Shown one piece after another: positions 31,593 to 40,555 of a stretch of DNA of 57,570 bases (positions within the stretch are counted from its first letter, which is position 1; every line of letters starts with the position of its first letter). Made by a program: the position numbers and the translations under genes. The DNA comes from a bacterium (lineage in GTDB: Bacteria; Patescibacteriota; Minisyncoccia; JAHIHE01; DAOWLE01), in NCBI GenBank assembly GCA_030643545.1, contig DAOWLE010000022.1:1-57570 (forward strand), in the 5' to 3' direction. Below the pieces are notes generated by a model. It saw only the letters and a list, made by a program, of their open reading frames with translations, was not told the origin of the DNA and made no database searches.

Positions 31593-33167
31593 ATGAAATT
31601 AAATTTTGAATCAAAAACAATAGCCTCCGGAGCAATTATTATTGCCTGCGCGACATTAGTCAGCAAAATTTTTGGCTTAATTCGTGAAAGAATTTTCGCC
31701 GGACAATTTGGCGCCGGCGATATAATGGACATTTATCAGGTTGCTTTTCGGGCGCCTGATTTTGTTTTTAATCTTTTGGTTCTGGGCGCGATTTCCGCCG
31801 GGTTTATTCCGGTTTTTACCGGATATTTAAAAAAGAAAAAAGAAGACCAGGAAATCTGGAATTTAGTGAACAATCTTTTGAATATTATGGTAGTCGGATT
31901 AATCGCTGTCTGCGCTTTTTTGGCAATCATCACTCCTTTTTTAATTCCTTTAATCGCTCCGGGTTTTTCCCAGGAAAAAATTCAGCTTGCGATCGGAATG
32001 ACCCGGATAATGTTTTTAAGCCCGATATTTTTGGGAATCAGCAGTATTTTCGGCGGCATACTAAACTCTTTCCGTAGATTTTTCATCTATTCTTTGGCGC
32101 CGATTTTTTATAATATTGGAATTATTATCGGCGTTTTATTTTTTTACCAATGGTGGGGAATTTACGGATTAGCGGCCGGAGTCGCTTTCGGAGCTTTTCT
32201 GCACTTGGCAATTCAAATTCCCGCGGCGTACCAATTAGGTTTTCGCTGGAAAAATATTTTTGATTTTTCTTCGCCGGGAATCCGCCAAATTGCCAGAATG
32301 ATGGTTCCGCGAACTCTTGCTCTGGCTATTTCCCAAATTAATCTTTTGGCAATTACCATAATCGCCTCAACTTTGGCCAGCGGAAGCATCGCTGTTTTTC
32401 ATTACGCCAACAATCTCCAATCGTTCCCATTGGGTATTGTCGGAATTTCTTTTTCAATCGCCGCTTTTCCGTTTTTGTCTTCCCGAGCCGCCGATAAAAA
32501 AACAAAAGAATTCGTTTTCGCGCTTTCTTCAACAATCAGGCAGATTCTTTTTTTAATTATTCCAGCAAGCGTTTTGATTTTTATTCTGCGCGCCCAGATT
32601 GTCCGTATAATTCTGGGAACTGGAAATTTTGACTGGACTGACACAAAACTGACTTTAAGCTGTTTGGGTATTTTTTCTTTTTCTCTTTTTGCTCAGGCCT
32701 TAATTCCTCTTTTTGCTCGCGCCTTTTTTGCTTATCAAGACGCGCGCACTCCGTTTTTTACCGGCATGGTAAGCGTTTCATTAAATATTATTTTAGCTTT
32801 ATCTTTTGTTTCACATCTGGGCATTGTCGGTTTGGTTCTGGCGTTTTCAATTTCAAGCATTTTTAATCTGATTTTGCTTTATTTATTTTTAAGGTTAAAA
32901 ATCGGATTTTTTGACGAAAAAAATATTTTTCAAATGATTCTTAAAATAATTCCTTCGTCTTTATTGGCCGGATTTTTTTCCTGGAAAACTTTATACCTAA
33001 TTGAACCGTTTTTAAACACCAGAACCGGTCTGGGAATTTTAATCCAAGCGCTTGTCGCTGGATTTGCCGGCATAGGAATCTATTTTATTTGCTGCTATCT
33101 TTTAAAAGTAAAAGAAATCTTTTCTTTGAAAAATTTGATTTTAAGATCGTTTGTAAATTTTAAATAA
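31593..33167 (+). CDS. murJ: Lipid II flippase MurJ
   Basis: A 524-residue polytopic protein (about 13-14 helices) of the MurJ/MviN family, which flips lipid II across the membrane for peptidoglycan synthesis. The N-terminal ATLVSKIFGLIRERIFAGQFGAGDIMDIYQVAFRAPDFVFNLL region is the family signature, with the conserved Arg residues at the cavity. It shows that the organism builds a peptidoglycan wall. It follows parAB after a hairpin. Confidence 0.95.
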   Translation: MKLNFESKTIASGAIIIACATLVSKIFGLIRERIFAGQFGAGDIMDIYQVAFRAPDFVFNLLVLGAISAGFIPVFTGYLKKKKEDQEIWNLVNNLLNIMVVGLIAVCAFLAIITPFLIPLIAPGFSQEKIQLAIGMTRIMFLSPIFLGISSIFGGILNSFRRFFIYSLAPIFYNIGIIIGVLFFYQWWGIYGLAAGVAFGAFLHLAIQIPAAYQLGFRWKNIFDFSSPGIRQIARMMVPRTLALAISQINLLAITIIASTLASGSIAVFHYANNLQSFPLGIVGISFSIAAFPFLSSRAADKKTKEFVFALSSTIRQILFLIIPASVLIFILRAQIVRIILGTGNFDWTDTKLTLSCLGIFSFSLFAQALIPLFARAFFAYQDARTPFFTGMVSVSLNIILALSFVSHLGIVGLVLAFSISSIFNLILLYLFLRLKIGFFDEKNIFQMILKIIPSSLLAGFFSWKTLYLIEPFLNTRTGLGILIQALVAGFAGIGIYFICCYLLKVKEIFSLKNLILRSFVNFK

Positions 33168-33173
33168 AAAAAT

Positions 33174-33842
33174 ATGAATATTAAATTAAATTATCTATTA
33201 ATTCCTCTCCTTGTTGTCTTATTGGCAGGAAATGTTTTGTTTTATTTTAAAATTGGTGAATTGGAAGAAGAAATTAAAAAAGTTGGCCAATATCAATATA
33301 AAAATCAATCATTGCCTGTTGAGAAAAACGAGAATCAAGATCAAAGCGACAATGTCATATACAAAACTTTTTCTTCCCCCAAAGCGAATTTTACTTTTGA
33401 ATATCCAAGTACGTGGGCGTATGATGAAAAAGAATATGAAAGGGAAGTTAACAATACAACGATTTGGGGGTTTTATCCAAACTTGGAAGATAATTATAGA
33501 AATAGACCGCCTTATCTTGAGGTTAGTTCTCCAGCCTATGAAGTGGTGGATTTTTGCTCAGGTGGACCTGATACAGCGAAGGGAGATCCTTACGGTTTTA
33601 CTATCTCTGTTTTTCCAACGAATGATCCCAAAACTTTTGTTACTTATGAACAATGCGGCGCAGACGGAGGAAACGGAGATGGTGGTTATATTTATTGGCA
33701 AAAAGGTAAATATTTTGCAAATGCCACAGATATAGGTATAGATAATATTTACAAAGTCAATATTATGATATGTCACGGTTCAGATGAATTAAAAGGAAAA
33801 AAAGTCGCCCAACGTATAGCCAAAAGCATAAAAATAAAATAG
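33174..33842 (+). CDS. Membrane-anchored extracytoplasmic protein, PsbP-like domain
   Basis: A 222-residue protein with one N-terminal membrane helix (residues 8-24, LLIPLLVVLLAGNVLFY), a short coiled coil (IGELEEEIKKV) and an outer domain that begins FSSPKANFTFEYPSTWAYDEKEY, a start shared by many PsbP/lipoprotein-like domains in CPR genomes. The domain has three cysteines that could form disulphides. Role unknown. It is 7 bases from murJ and ends at a bidirectional terminator. Confidence 0.7.
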   Translation: MNIKLNYLLIPLLVVLLAGNVLFYFKIGELEEEIKKVGQYQYKNQSLPVEKNENQDQSDNVIYKTFSSPKANFTFEYPSTWAYDEKEYEREVNNTTIWGFYPNLEDNYRNRPPYLEVSSPAYEVVDFCSGGPDTAKGDPYGFTISVFPTNDPKTFVTYEQCGADGGNGDGGYIYWQKGKYFANATDIGIDNIYKVNIMICHGSDELKGKKVAQRIAKSIKIK

Positions 33843-33856
33843 AATTATTTATTAAT

Positions 33857-33898
33857 TAAAAAAAGCCGAGAATAAAAAAATAAATCTCGGCTTTTAAT
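33857..33898. terminator. Bidirectional terminator
   Basis: AAAAGCCGAGA pairs with TCTCGGCTTTT around an A/T loop, between convergent genes. Confidence 0.85.
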
Positions 33899-33921
33899 TT
33901 TGGTTATTCTTAAATTTTAAT

Positions 33922-35001
33922 TTAAAGTTTCAAAGCTTCAACCATTTGTTTAATCAAAGCAACAGCAACCGGCGGGGCAAGCAAACTGTAAGAAGGAACT
34001 CCATTATCATCCGGAATTTCCCATGACTTTTCAATGATTTTTACTTTTTTCTCATTTTTCTCCCATTGATAAACATACTCCGGAGTAATTTCATAATCAT
34101 CAACATAATTATTCGCTTCTTCAACCGAAACCGAATTTTTTAAAAGAATTTTCGGAATGCCGTAAAGCGAAAACGCCTGTTTGATTAATTTTTCATCCAA
34201 AGCCAGACGGTCTTTAATTGTTTCTATCCCCAATTCGTCGCCTTCTTTTGAAACCATCCGCGCTTCCTGACATTTTGGATTTTCACAGATGAGATAAAAC
34301 TTTTTTTCATTTGCGTCATATTCAATTTTTTGCGTAGGAAATAATTTTAAATTTCTCGGCGTGTGGCATTTCGGACAAATTCGACGGTATTTAATTCTCT
34401 CGTCAATCACCGTTTCCGGAACATCAATCAAAACAAAAACATCCGGATCCTCGCGGTAATTAATTAAATCGCGGAAAAACAAAGAATATGAAATCTGGTC
34501 CATTTCTCTTGGAAATCCGTCAATAAAAAGCGCTTTCTTGCCCATTCCATCTATTTCCCTTTTTGCTAAAAATAAAATAAATTCTGTTGGCAAAAGCGTT
34601 TTAGTGTCCCGGGAAAGCAAATTTTCCATTGCTTTTTCCGGAGAAATATAACCGCGGTAATTTTTTTTAAGAAATTTTGCCAGTTCTTCTTTTTTATCCG
34701 GGTTATCTATAATTTCCTGATGAACTTTTCTAACAACATCGCCGATAGAAATATGGGTTACCCTTTTTGGGTCAATAATTTCCTGAAATAATTTTGCGTA
34801 AGTTCCTTTGCCTGAATTTTTCTTGCCAAGGAGATAAGCGATAAAAGTATTTCCGGAATTTAAGTAATCTTTCAATTTTTGGATTTCTTTTCCAGCTTTT
34901 AAATTAAAATATTCCAATCGCTCTTCTGGATTGGATAAATTAAATTTTTTTTCTTGATTATCTGATTTGGTTTTGAAAATTGGAAAATTAATGTCTTTCA
35001 T
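33922..35001 (-). CDS. Adenylate kinase-like nucleoside monophosphate kinase
   Basis: A 359-residue protein, much longer than the usual 215-residue adenylate kinase. The P-loop is LLGKKNSGKGT (residues 58-67), the NMP-binding part has SIGDVVRK and ALFIDGFPREMDQ, and the lid holds a zinc-finger-like CPKCH...CENPKC. An N-terminal extension of about 45 residues and a C-terminal extension of about 70 residues are unassigned. It ends 6 bases upstream of a ComEC-like gene's stop region on the same strand. Probably makes ADP from AMP and ATP, with a changed regulation or specificity. Confidence 0.85.
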   Translation of the reverse strand: MKDINFPIFKTKSDNQEKKFNLSNPEERLEYFNLKAGKEIQKLKDYLNSGNTFIAYLLGKKNSGKGTYAKLFQEIIDPKRVTHISIGDVVRKVHQEIIDNPDKKEELAKFLKKNYRGYISPEKAMENLLSRDTKTLLPTEFILFLAKREIDGMGKKALFIDGFPREMDQISYSLFFRDLINYREDPDVFVLIDVPETVIDERIKYRRICPKCHTPRNLKLFPTQKIEYDANEKKFYLICENPKCQEARMVSKEGDELGIETIKDRLALDEKLIKQAFSLYGIPKILLKNSVSVEEANNYVDDYEITPEYVYQWEKNEKKVKIIEKSWEIPDDNGVPSYSLLAPPVAVALIKQMVEALKL

Positions 35002-35007
35002 AATTTT

Positions 35008-35874
35008 TTACTTTTCATTTTGAATTTTAAAGTCATTTTCTTTAAATATAATTTTAACATCCCCATCAATATCTGTACGATACACTTTTATTTTTTTCCT
35101 GTCAAGTTTTTCCAATACTTCTTTAGTCGGCATACCCCAACTATTTTTCCCAACGGAAATTATCGCTGTTTCCGGCGAAACTTCCTTTAGAAAATTTTCT
35201 GAAGTGGAATATTTGCTTCCGTGATGGGCAATTTTTAAAAAATCGCTTTGAAGATTAAAATTATTTTCAACTAACTTTCCTTCCGATTTTGAAGTAATAT
35301 CGCCTGTTAAAAGAACAGAATTTTTTCCAACAATAAATTTAGCGACAATAGAAGCATCGTTTTTATTCTCTACATTTTCTCCAGATAAATTTTCCAAAGG
35401 GTTGAGAATCCCCAAAAAAATATTATCGCCGATAAAAATTGTTTGCCCTGTTTGAGCAATCTCCACCTGTATTTTCTTTTCTTTAATTTCTTTTTGCCAT
35501 ATTTGACAAACTTCTGTTGAACATTCAATTCCGGTTGTTAAAATCTTATCTACTTTGTAGCGTTTAACAACTTCTATTAATCCGCTAATATGATCTTTAT
35601 CTGGATGAGTTAGAATAATCAACTCAATTTTTTTATCGTAAAACGGCAGAGTTTTACCTAATTTATCAACAACAGAATTATTTGGGCCGCCGTCAATTAA
35701 AATCTGCTGATTATTTTTTGCGTTTATTAAAATGGAATCGCCTTGCCCTATATCAAAGAAAATTATTTCCAATTTTTGGTTTTCAAGCGAAAAAACCGCT
35801 ATCCAGATTAAAATAACAATTAAAAATAAAATTCCTAAAACAATATAAGCAATTTTTTTCATTTGTGAATTCAT
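35008..35874 (-). CDS. ComEC/Rec2-like metallo-beta-lactamase protein
   Basis: A 288-residue protein with an N-terminal membrane helix (residues 9-29) and a metallo-beta-lactamase domain of the ComEC C-terminal type: FFDIGQGDSILI (39-50), THPDKDHISG (89-98), LLTGDI and KIAHHGSKYS. In ComEC this domain helps degrade one DNA strand during uptake; here it stands without the ComEC channel, so it may be a stand-alone secreted nuclease or phosphodiesterase. Confidence 0.85.
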   Translation of the reverse strand: MNSQMKKIAYIVLGILFLIVILIWIAVFSLENQKLEIIFFDIGQGDSILINAKNNQQILIDGGPNNSVVDKLGKTLPFYDKKIELIILTHPDKDHISGLIEVVKRYKVDKILTTGIECSTEVCQIWQKEIKEKKIQVEIAQTGQTIFIGDNIFLGILNPLENLSGENVENKNDASIVAKFIVGKNSVLLTGDITSKSEGKLVENNFNLQSDFLKIAHHGSKYSTSENFLKEVSPETAIISVGKNSWGMPTKEVLEKLDRKKIKVYRTDIDGDVKIIFKENDFKIQNEK

Positions 35875-35899
35875 ATTTTCATAATAACTGAAATTTCAT

Positions 35900-35919
35900 T
35901 TATTCACAATTCATCCACA
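35900..35919 (+). promoter_or_regulatory. Two DnaA boxes upstream of dnaA
   Basis: TTATTCACA (35900-35908) and TCATCCACA (35911-35919) each differ by one base from TTATCCACA. They lie just before the dnaA promoter, which fits autoregulation. Confidence 0.6.
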
Positions 35920-35924
35920 GGTTA

Positions 35925-35953
35925 TTGACAGCATCTTTTATTTAAGCTATTTT
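35925..35953 (+). promoter_or_regulatory. dnaA promoter TTGACA-17-TATTTT
   Basis: -35 TTGACA at 35925-35930, -10 TATTTT at 35948-35953. Confidence 0.65.
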
Positions 35954-36028
35954 AATATTAGGAATTGAATGTGTTATAATAATAATGCTTAAAGCTTTTT
36001 ATATTTTTAAAATTTTAAAATAAAAAAA

Positions 36029-37411
36029 ATGACCAATGAACAAATTTGGCAAACAGTTTTAGGAGAAGTTGAATTAACTGTTAGCAAAGCTAATTTCACA
36101 ACTTGGTTTAAAAGCACTTCTATTGCTAATCAACAGAATGAAGTGATGATTATTAATGTACCGAATGGATTTACTAAAGAATGGTTGGAAAATAAATATA
36201 ATAAATTTATTTTGAAGTCGCTTAAAAACATTATTCCTGAAATTAAAGAAATTAAATATATCATTGGAAAAATAACGGTAAACCAGCAGATAAGGCCGCA
36301 AATTTATTCTTTAGAAAAAGCAGAAGGAAACAAATTAGAATCTTATCCAGAAGAAATCCAAAAAAAAGATATTCCTCAAGAAAAAATGCAAATCAGTTTA
36401 AATCCGAAATACACTTTTGGATCTTTTGTCGTTGCTTCAAGCAATGAACTCGCCCAGGCAACCTGCGCCGCAATAACTAAAAAAATTGGAAAAATTTATA
36501 ATCCTCTTTTTATTTATGGAGGAGTCGGCTTAGGCAAAACACATCTTTTGCAGGCAACCGGCAATGAAATTTTAAAAAATTATCCGAATAAAAAAATAAA
36601 ATACACCACTTCGGAAAAATTTACAAACGAGCTTATCCAGGCAATTAAAAATCGCCGAATCGCGCATTTTAAAAATGACCACCGCAAAGTAGATGTTTTA
36701 ATTATTGATGATATCCAATTTTTAGCGGGAAAAGAAAAAACGCAAGAAGAATTTTTTCATACTTTTAATACACTCCATGAAGCAAATAAACAAATTATTA
36801 TTTCTTCCGACCGTCTGCCAAAAGCCATTCCTTCTTTAGAAGAACGGCTAATAAGCCGTTTTGAAGGAGGGATGATTGCTGATGTCGGCTATCCGGATTT
36901 TGAAACCAGAATGGCTATTCTTAAAAGTAAAATTAAAGAAATGGATTTTTATATTGATGATGACGCTTTAAAATATATCGCCACTCATATTCAAAAAAAT
37001 GTCAGAGAATTAGAAGGAGCTTTAAATAAATTAGCCGCTACCTGCCAATTTCAGCATCAGGAACCAAATCTCAAAACAACTGAAAAAATTTTGAAAGATA
37101 TTATTTCCAAAACCTTTAAAAAATCTCTTACTCCGCGGCAGATTATTAAAATTGTCGCGGAATTTTACGACATTACTGTTGAATCTTTAAAAAATAAAAG
37201 CCGTAAAAAAGAAATTGTCAGACCTCGGCAGATTTCAATGTTTTTAATGCGCAAAGAAATTAAAAGTTCTTATCCTGATATTGGAATGCATCTCGGCTCA
37301 AGGGATCATACAACCGCTATTCACGCTTTTGAAAAAATTAATAAAGAAATTGAAGATAATAAAAATCTTGAACAGGAAATTAATTTAATTAAAGAACGAT
37401 TGTATGTTTAA
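36029..37411 (+). CDS. dnaA: Replication initiator DnaA
   Basis: A 460-residue DnaA with all four domains: N-terminal DnaB-contact domain (residues 1-80), a short linker, the AAA+ domain from NPKYTFGSFVVASSNELA (Walker A GGVGLGKTH at about 164-172, Walker B VLIIDDIQF at about 224-232), and the DNA-binding domain with the signature SRDHTTAIHAFEKI near the end. It is flanked by DnaA boxes on both sides and followed by dnaN, the classical origin layout. Confidence 0.98.
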   Translation: MTNEQIWQTVLGEVELTVSKANFTTWFKSTSIANQQNEVMIINVPNGFTKEWLENKYNKFILKSLKNIIPEIKEIKYIIGKITVNQQIRPQIYSLEKAEGNKLESYPEEIQKKDIPQEKMQISLNPKYTFGSFVVASSNELAQATCAAITKKIGKIYNPLFIYGGVGLGKTHLLQATGNEILKNYPNKKIKYTTSEKFTNELIQAIKNRRIAHFKNDHRKVDVLIIDDIQFLAGKEKTQEEFFHTFNTLHEANKQIIISSDRLPKAIPSLEERLISRFEGGMIADVGYPDFETRMAILKSKIKEMDFYIDDDALKYIATHIQKNVRELEGALNKLAATCQFQHQEPNLKTTEKILKDIISKTFKKSLTPRQIIKIVAEFYDITVESLKNKSRKKEIVRPRQISMFLMRKEIKSSYPDIGMHLGSRDHTTAIHAFEKINKEIEDNKNLEQEINLIKERLYV

Positions 37412-37770
37412 GGTTGGGTGATATCCTGTTGATAAATTATTAACTTACAGTGGATAAATTTTAAAGTTTTTCTTAGTCAAAAATTTACTAATTTTTATTC
37501 ACAGATTATTAAAAAGTTATTCACAGATTTTCCAGTTAATTATAAATTGTATTGAAAATTTTTTCTTCTTTTGTCATTCCCGCGAAGGCGGGAATCCACT
37601 ATTAAAATAAACAAAATTCTTGCCTTTATAGAAATGATAATTTAATAAAAATTAAGAAATATTTTTATCCACATATCCACACTCTCTATAACTACTACTA
37701 TAATTTATATAAATAAAAAATTATAGTTATAGAGGTATGAAATATAAATTATAACTTTAATAAAAAAACT
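37412..37770. other. Probable origin of replication (dnaA-dnaN gap)
   Basis: This 359-base gap holds DnaA-box-like sites: AGTGGATAA 37449-37457, TTATTCACA 37495-37503 and 37517-37525, a perfect TTATCCACA 37665-37673 and ATATCCACA 37673-37681. An A/T-rich inverted repeat (CTCTATAACTA and TAGTTATAGAG arms, about 37683-37734) lies next to the last two boxes and could be the unwinding or bubile structure element. A GTCATTCC repeat sits in the middle (37573-37640). Confidence 0.75.
37573..37640. repeat. GTCATTCC repeat in the origin region
   Basis: GTCATTCCCGCGAAGGCGGG at the left and a decayed GAAATGATAA at the right; the central ATCCACTATTAAAATAA is shared with the copy at 19653-19731. Confidence 0.7.
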
Positions 37771-38877
37771 ATGAAACTTATTTGCACTCAGGAAAATTTA
37801 ATTAAAGCTTTGAATGTTGCCGAGAAAATTGTTGGCAGAAATGTCAATCTGCCGATTTTAAATAATATTTTATTGGAAACAGACGATGGGCAGTTAAAAC
37901 TTTCATCAACAAACTTAGAAATCGGCTTGAATTATTGGACAAGAGGAAAAATAGAAAAAGAAGGATCTTTAACTGTGCCGGCAAAAATTATTACCAATTT
38001 TGTGATGAACCTTCCAAAGAAAAATATAGAAATAGAAGTTAAAAATGAAACTTTAAATTTGAAATGCGAAAATTATCAGGCGAAAATTAAAGGCGTAAGC
38101 GCTCAAGAATTTCCTATAATTCCTAAAATAAAAGAAGAACCGTTAGTAATTTTACCAGCGGAAGAATTTAAAAATGCGGCGAACAGAGTAATTTCAAGCG
38201 TGGCTGTTTCAGAAACAAGGCCTGAAATTACCGGCGTTTTTATGAAAATTGAAAAAGATAATTTGACTTTAGCGGCAACTGACAGCTATCGGCTGGCTGA
38301 GAAAAAAATTAAACTGCAAAAACCCGTTCAGGAATCAATTTCAATGATTATTCCAAGAACAACAATAAATGAATTGATTTATATTATTGGTGAGAATCAA
38401 GGAGAATTAAAAATTTCCATTTCCCAGAATCAAATTTTATTTAACTTTAATAATATTAATTTAGTTTCACGCTTAATTGACGGACAATACCCAGATTATC
38501 AACAGATTATCCCCAACTCCTTTAAAATAAAGGCAATAATTAAAACAGCTGAATTAAAAAATGCGGTTAAAATCGCCGGATTTTTCACTAATGCGCAAGT
38601 AAGCGGGATTAAAATTAAATTAGATTTGCCAACAAATAAAATTAAAGTTAACGCGGAAACCGGCGAAGTCGGCGCGAGTAATTCTGAAGTGGAGGCAAAA
38701 ATTGAAGGCGATTCAGTAGAAGTTATTTTTAATTACAAATATATTTTAGACGCTTTAAATAATATGCTGACTGATCAGGTTATTTTAGAAATGAATGATT
38801 CGTCCAGTCCGGTATTATTAAAACCGGAAAATGTTAAAGATTATTTATATTTAATTATGCCGATAAAAACAGAATGA
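37771..38877 (+). CDS. dnaN: DNA polymerase III beta clamp
   Basis: A 368-residue bacterial sliding clamp with three similar domains. Marks are NLPILNNILLETDDGQLKLSSTNLEI in domain 1, RPEITGVFMKIEKDNLTLAATDSYRLAEK in domain 2, and the C-terminal PVLLKPENVKDYLYLIMPIKTE, close to the family ending LIMPMR. This is the normal replicative clamp; it shows that the PCNA-like gene at 26236 is an additional clamp-type protein. Confidence 0.97.
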   Translation: MKLICTQENLIKALNVAEKIVGRNVNLPILNNILLETDDGQLKLSSTNLEIGLNYWTRGKIEKEGSLTVPAKIITNFVMNLPKKNIEIEVKNETLNLKCENYQAKIKGVSAQEFPIIPKIKEEPLVILPAEEFKNAANRVISSVAVSETRPEITGVFMKIEKDNLTLAATDSYRLAEKKIKLQKPVQESISMIIPRTTINELIYIIGENQGELKISISQNQILFNFNNINLVSRLIDGQYPDYQQIIPNSFKIKAIIKTAELKNAVKIAGFFTNAQVSGIKIKLDLPTNKIKVNAETGEVGASNSEVEAKIEGDSVEVIFNYKYILDALNNMLTDQVILEMNDSSSPVLLKPENVKDYLYLIMPIKTE

Positions 38878-38918
38878 AAAGTCAAAAGTTTATAAAGTCA
38901 TAAAGTAGAAAGTTAATC

Positions 38919-38951
38919 TTCCTCCTTTTTAAAGGGGGGCTAAGGGGGATT
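38919..38951. repeat. CTCCTTTTTAAAGGGGGG repeat
   Basis: Hairpin of CCTCCTTT/AAAGGGGGG type followed by CTAAGGGGGATTT, directly before the dciA-like start. Confidence 0.6.
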
Positions 38952-38952
38952 T

Positions 38953-39246
38953 ATGTTAACTAAATTAAGTTCTTCAATAAGTTTTCAGGTAAATAGATTA
39001 GGTTTAGGCAAGGAAATTGAAGCGGCGCGAGTTTGCGCTTTTTGGGATAAAATTATTACGGAAAAATTTGATCAAACCGCTTCGGAAAAATCAAAAGCAA
39101 TCAGGTTTAAAGATAAAATTTTAACCGTGGCGGTTCTTTCTTCTGTCTGGGCGCAGGAATTTCAATACAACCAGCAGGATATTATTGAGAAAATTAATAA
39201 AAAATTTGGAAGAAATATTGTAGAAAGAATAAGGTTTGAGTGTTAA
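38953..39246 (+). CDS. DciA-like protein (DUF721)
   Basis: A 97-residue protein with the DUF721/DciA pattern: a helical start, AFWDKIITEKFDQTASEKSKAIRFKDKILTVAVLSSVWAQEFQYNQQDIIEKIN. DciA loads the replicative helicase in bacteria that lack DnaC/DnaI, which fits its place after dnaA-dnaN. A dispersed G-rich repeat (AAGGGGGGCTAAGGGGGA) lies right before its ATG and may serve as an accidental SD. Confidence 0.8.
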   Translation: MLTKLSSSISFQVNRLGLGKEIEAARVCAFWDKIITEKFDQTASEKSKAIRFKDKILTVAVLSSVWAQEFQYNQQDIIEKINKKFGRNIVERIRFEC

Positions 39247-39296
39247 TAATACGGAAGTTAAACTTCTGTAATTACAGAAGTTTAACTTCCGTATTA
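39247..39296. repeat. 50-base perfect palindrome
   Basis: All 25 base pairs match around the centre AATT (39270-39273). It starts directly after the dciA-like stop. In RNA it makes a very stable hairpin without a following T-run; in DNA it could be a cruciform or a large operator. Confidence 0.75.
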
Positions 39297-39331
39297 CTTC
39301 CGTATTGTTGTTCTTTGAAAAATATTTTTTA

Positions 39332-39412
39332 AAGGCGAAAAAATGGGCAGTAAAATTTCCTCCTTTACTATTCAACTTTTCGCCTTGAAAAAATCATAAG
39401 GCGAAAGAGATA
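39332..39412 (+). promoter_or_regulatory. Three-copy AAGGCGAAA switch-like leader of the pyr operon
   Basis: AAGGCGAAAA (about 39332), its complement TTTTCGCCTT (about 39367) and again AAGGCGAAAG (about 39389) occur in a row, so the middle copy can pair with either side. The loop of the first hairpin contains TTTCCTCCTTT, which is complementary to an SD. The layout resembles an attenuator or riboswitch-like leader. No clear promoter was found here. Confidence 0.5.
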
Positions 39413-39436
39413 TTGAAAAAAATTAGGAGAGTGAAT

Positions 39437-40186
39437 GTGGAAAAAATGGTAGAAAGTAAAATTATTGTGGCTTTAGATAGAATGGCTGAGAGTGATGCTT
39501 TTGAACTCGCAGAAAAACTAAAAGGAGAGGTCTGGGGATTTAAAGCAAACGATTTATTAGACAAAATGGGACCAAGAGAATGTATTTATGCTCTTAGAAA
39601 ATATGGTAAAGTAATGGCAGATCCAAAACTTTACGATATTCCTAACACGATGAAGAATAGAATCGAAGTGTATTTTGGAGGGGTGGAAGAGAAAGGCAAA
39701 ATAACAATTGAAGAAATGTATCAAGCAGACATAGTGACGGTAATGGCTTGTGTCGGAATAGACGCGCTAATAGGAGTAGCGGAAACAAAATCAGGGTTTA
39801 AAGTTCCTACCGATATAGCAGTAGTAACAGTATTAACTTCTTTTGATGAAGAAGAATGTAATATTAATCTCGGAGGACCAGTAAAAGCAAAAGTTTTACA
39901 GTATGCAAGAAACACAGTGCTTGCCGGTTGTGATGCAATTGTATGTTCAGCTCAAGAACTTTTATTCTTGAAAGAACATCCAGAACTTGATGGCTTGATA
40001 CGTATTACTCCGGGGATAAGGCCAAAAGGAACAAGCGCGGATGACCAGAAAAGGATAGACACACCAGGAGGAGCAGTGAAAAATGGAGCAGATCTATTAG
40101 TTATAGGTCGGGCAATAACTGAAAACGATGATCCATTAGCCGCGGTTTACGGAATCAACGCAAATATTAATAGTATAGATATGTAA
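39437..40186 (+). CDS. pyrF: Orotidine 5'-phosphate decarboxylase
   Basis: OMP decarboxylase makes UMP. The TIM-barrel marks are IIVALDRMAESDAFELAEKL with the first active Asp, the catalytic DPKLYDIPNT (D62, K64, D67 from the chosen start) and the phosphate-binding RITPGIRPKGTSADDQKR with the closing loop. The frame reaches a TTG at 39413; I use the GTG at 39437, 5 bases after AGGAGAG. An ATG at 39446 is also possible. It opens an operon with pyrE; both use AGA/ATA-rich codons. No other pyr genes are in the window. Confidence 0.93.
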   Translation: MEKMVESKIIVALDRMAESDAFELAEKLKGEVWGFKANDLLDKMGPRECIYALRKYGKVMADPKLYDIPNTMKNRIEVYFGGVEEKGKITIEEMYQADIVTVMACVGIDALIGVAETKSGFKVPTDIAVVTVLTSFDEEECNINLGGPVKAKVLQYARNTVLAGCDAIVCSAQELLFLKEHPELDGLIRITPGIRPKGTSADDQKRIDTPGGAVKNGADLLVIGRAITENDDPLAAVYGINANINSIDM

Positions 40187-40241
40187 AATTTTTCCTCGAG
40201 TGTTTTTTATATCCCGAGTTTGTGTGTTTTTGTAGGATGAA
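40187..40241 (+). repeat. Intergenic CTCGGG hairpin, copy 1
   Basis: CTCGAG and CCCGAG (one mismatch) with a T-rich loop, followed by TTTGTGTGTTTTTG. Copies 2 and 3 are nearly identical. Confidence 0.7.
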
Positions 40242-40264
40242 AATTAGGAAAGTGATAGAAAAAA

Positions 40265-40555
40265 ATGACAATAGTAAGTCCTGATGAATTAGAGAAGAAA
40301 TTAACGCCAGAAGAAGAGGAAAAATACAAGGAATTAGAAGAACAAATAAACGAAGATTTGCCGCAAGCAAGCGCTTATTCTTGTAAAGATCGGCTTTCTT
40401 GTTACAATGTAGATTTACACGAGATACCGTCGAGAAGAGTTCTGAGAAAAATTAACGAAGAAGCTAAAAAGGTAGGATGGGATAAAGTAACGCTTGAAGA
40501 TTCAAGTGAAGGGGATTATCTTAAGTTCTGGCCGAAAAAAGAGTTAGAAAGTTAA
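40265..40555 (+). CDS. Unknown 96-residue protein in the pyr operon
   Basis: I do not recognise this protein. It is acidic in the first part (DELEKKLTPEEEEKYKELEEQINEDL) and has two cysteines in the middle (SYSCKDRLSCYNVDL). A tryptophan-containing end (KVGWDKVTLEDSSEGDYLKFWPKKE) looks like a small folded beta element. It lies between pyrF and pyrE, each junction holding the same hairpin, so it may be a partner of these enzymes or a passenger. The SD is weak (AGGAAAGTGATAG). Confidence 0.65.
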   Translation: MTIVSPDELEKKLTPEEEEKYKELEEQINEDLPQASAYSCKDRLSCYNVDLHEIPSRRVLRKINEEAKKVGWDKVTLEDSSEGDYLKFWPKKELES

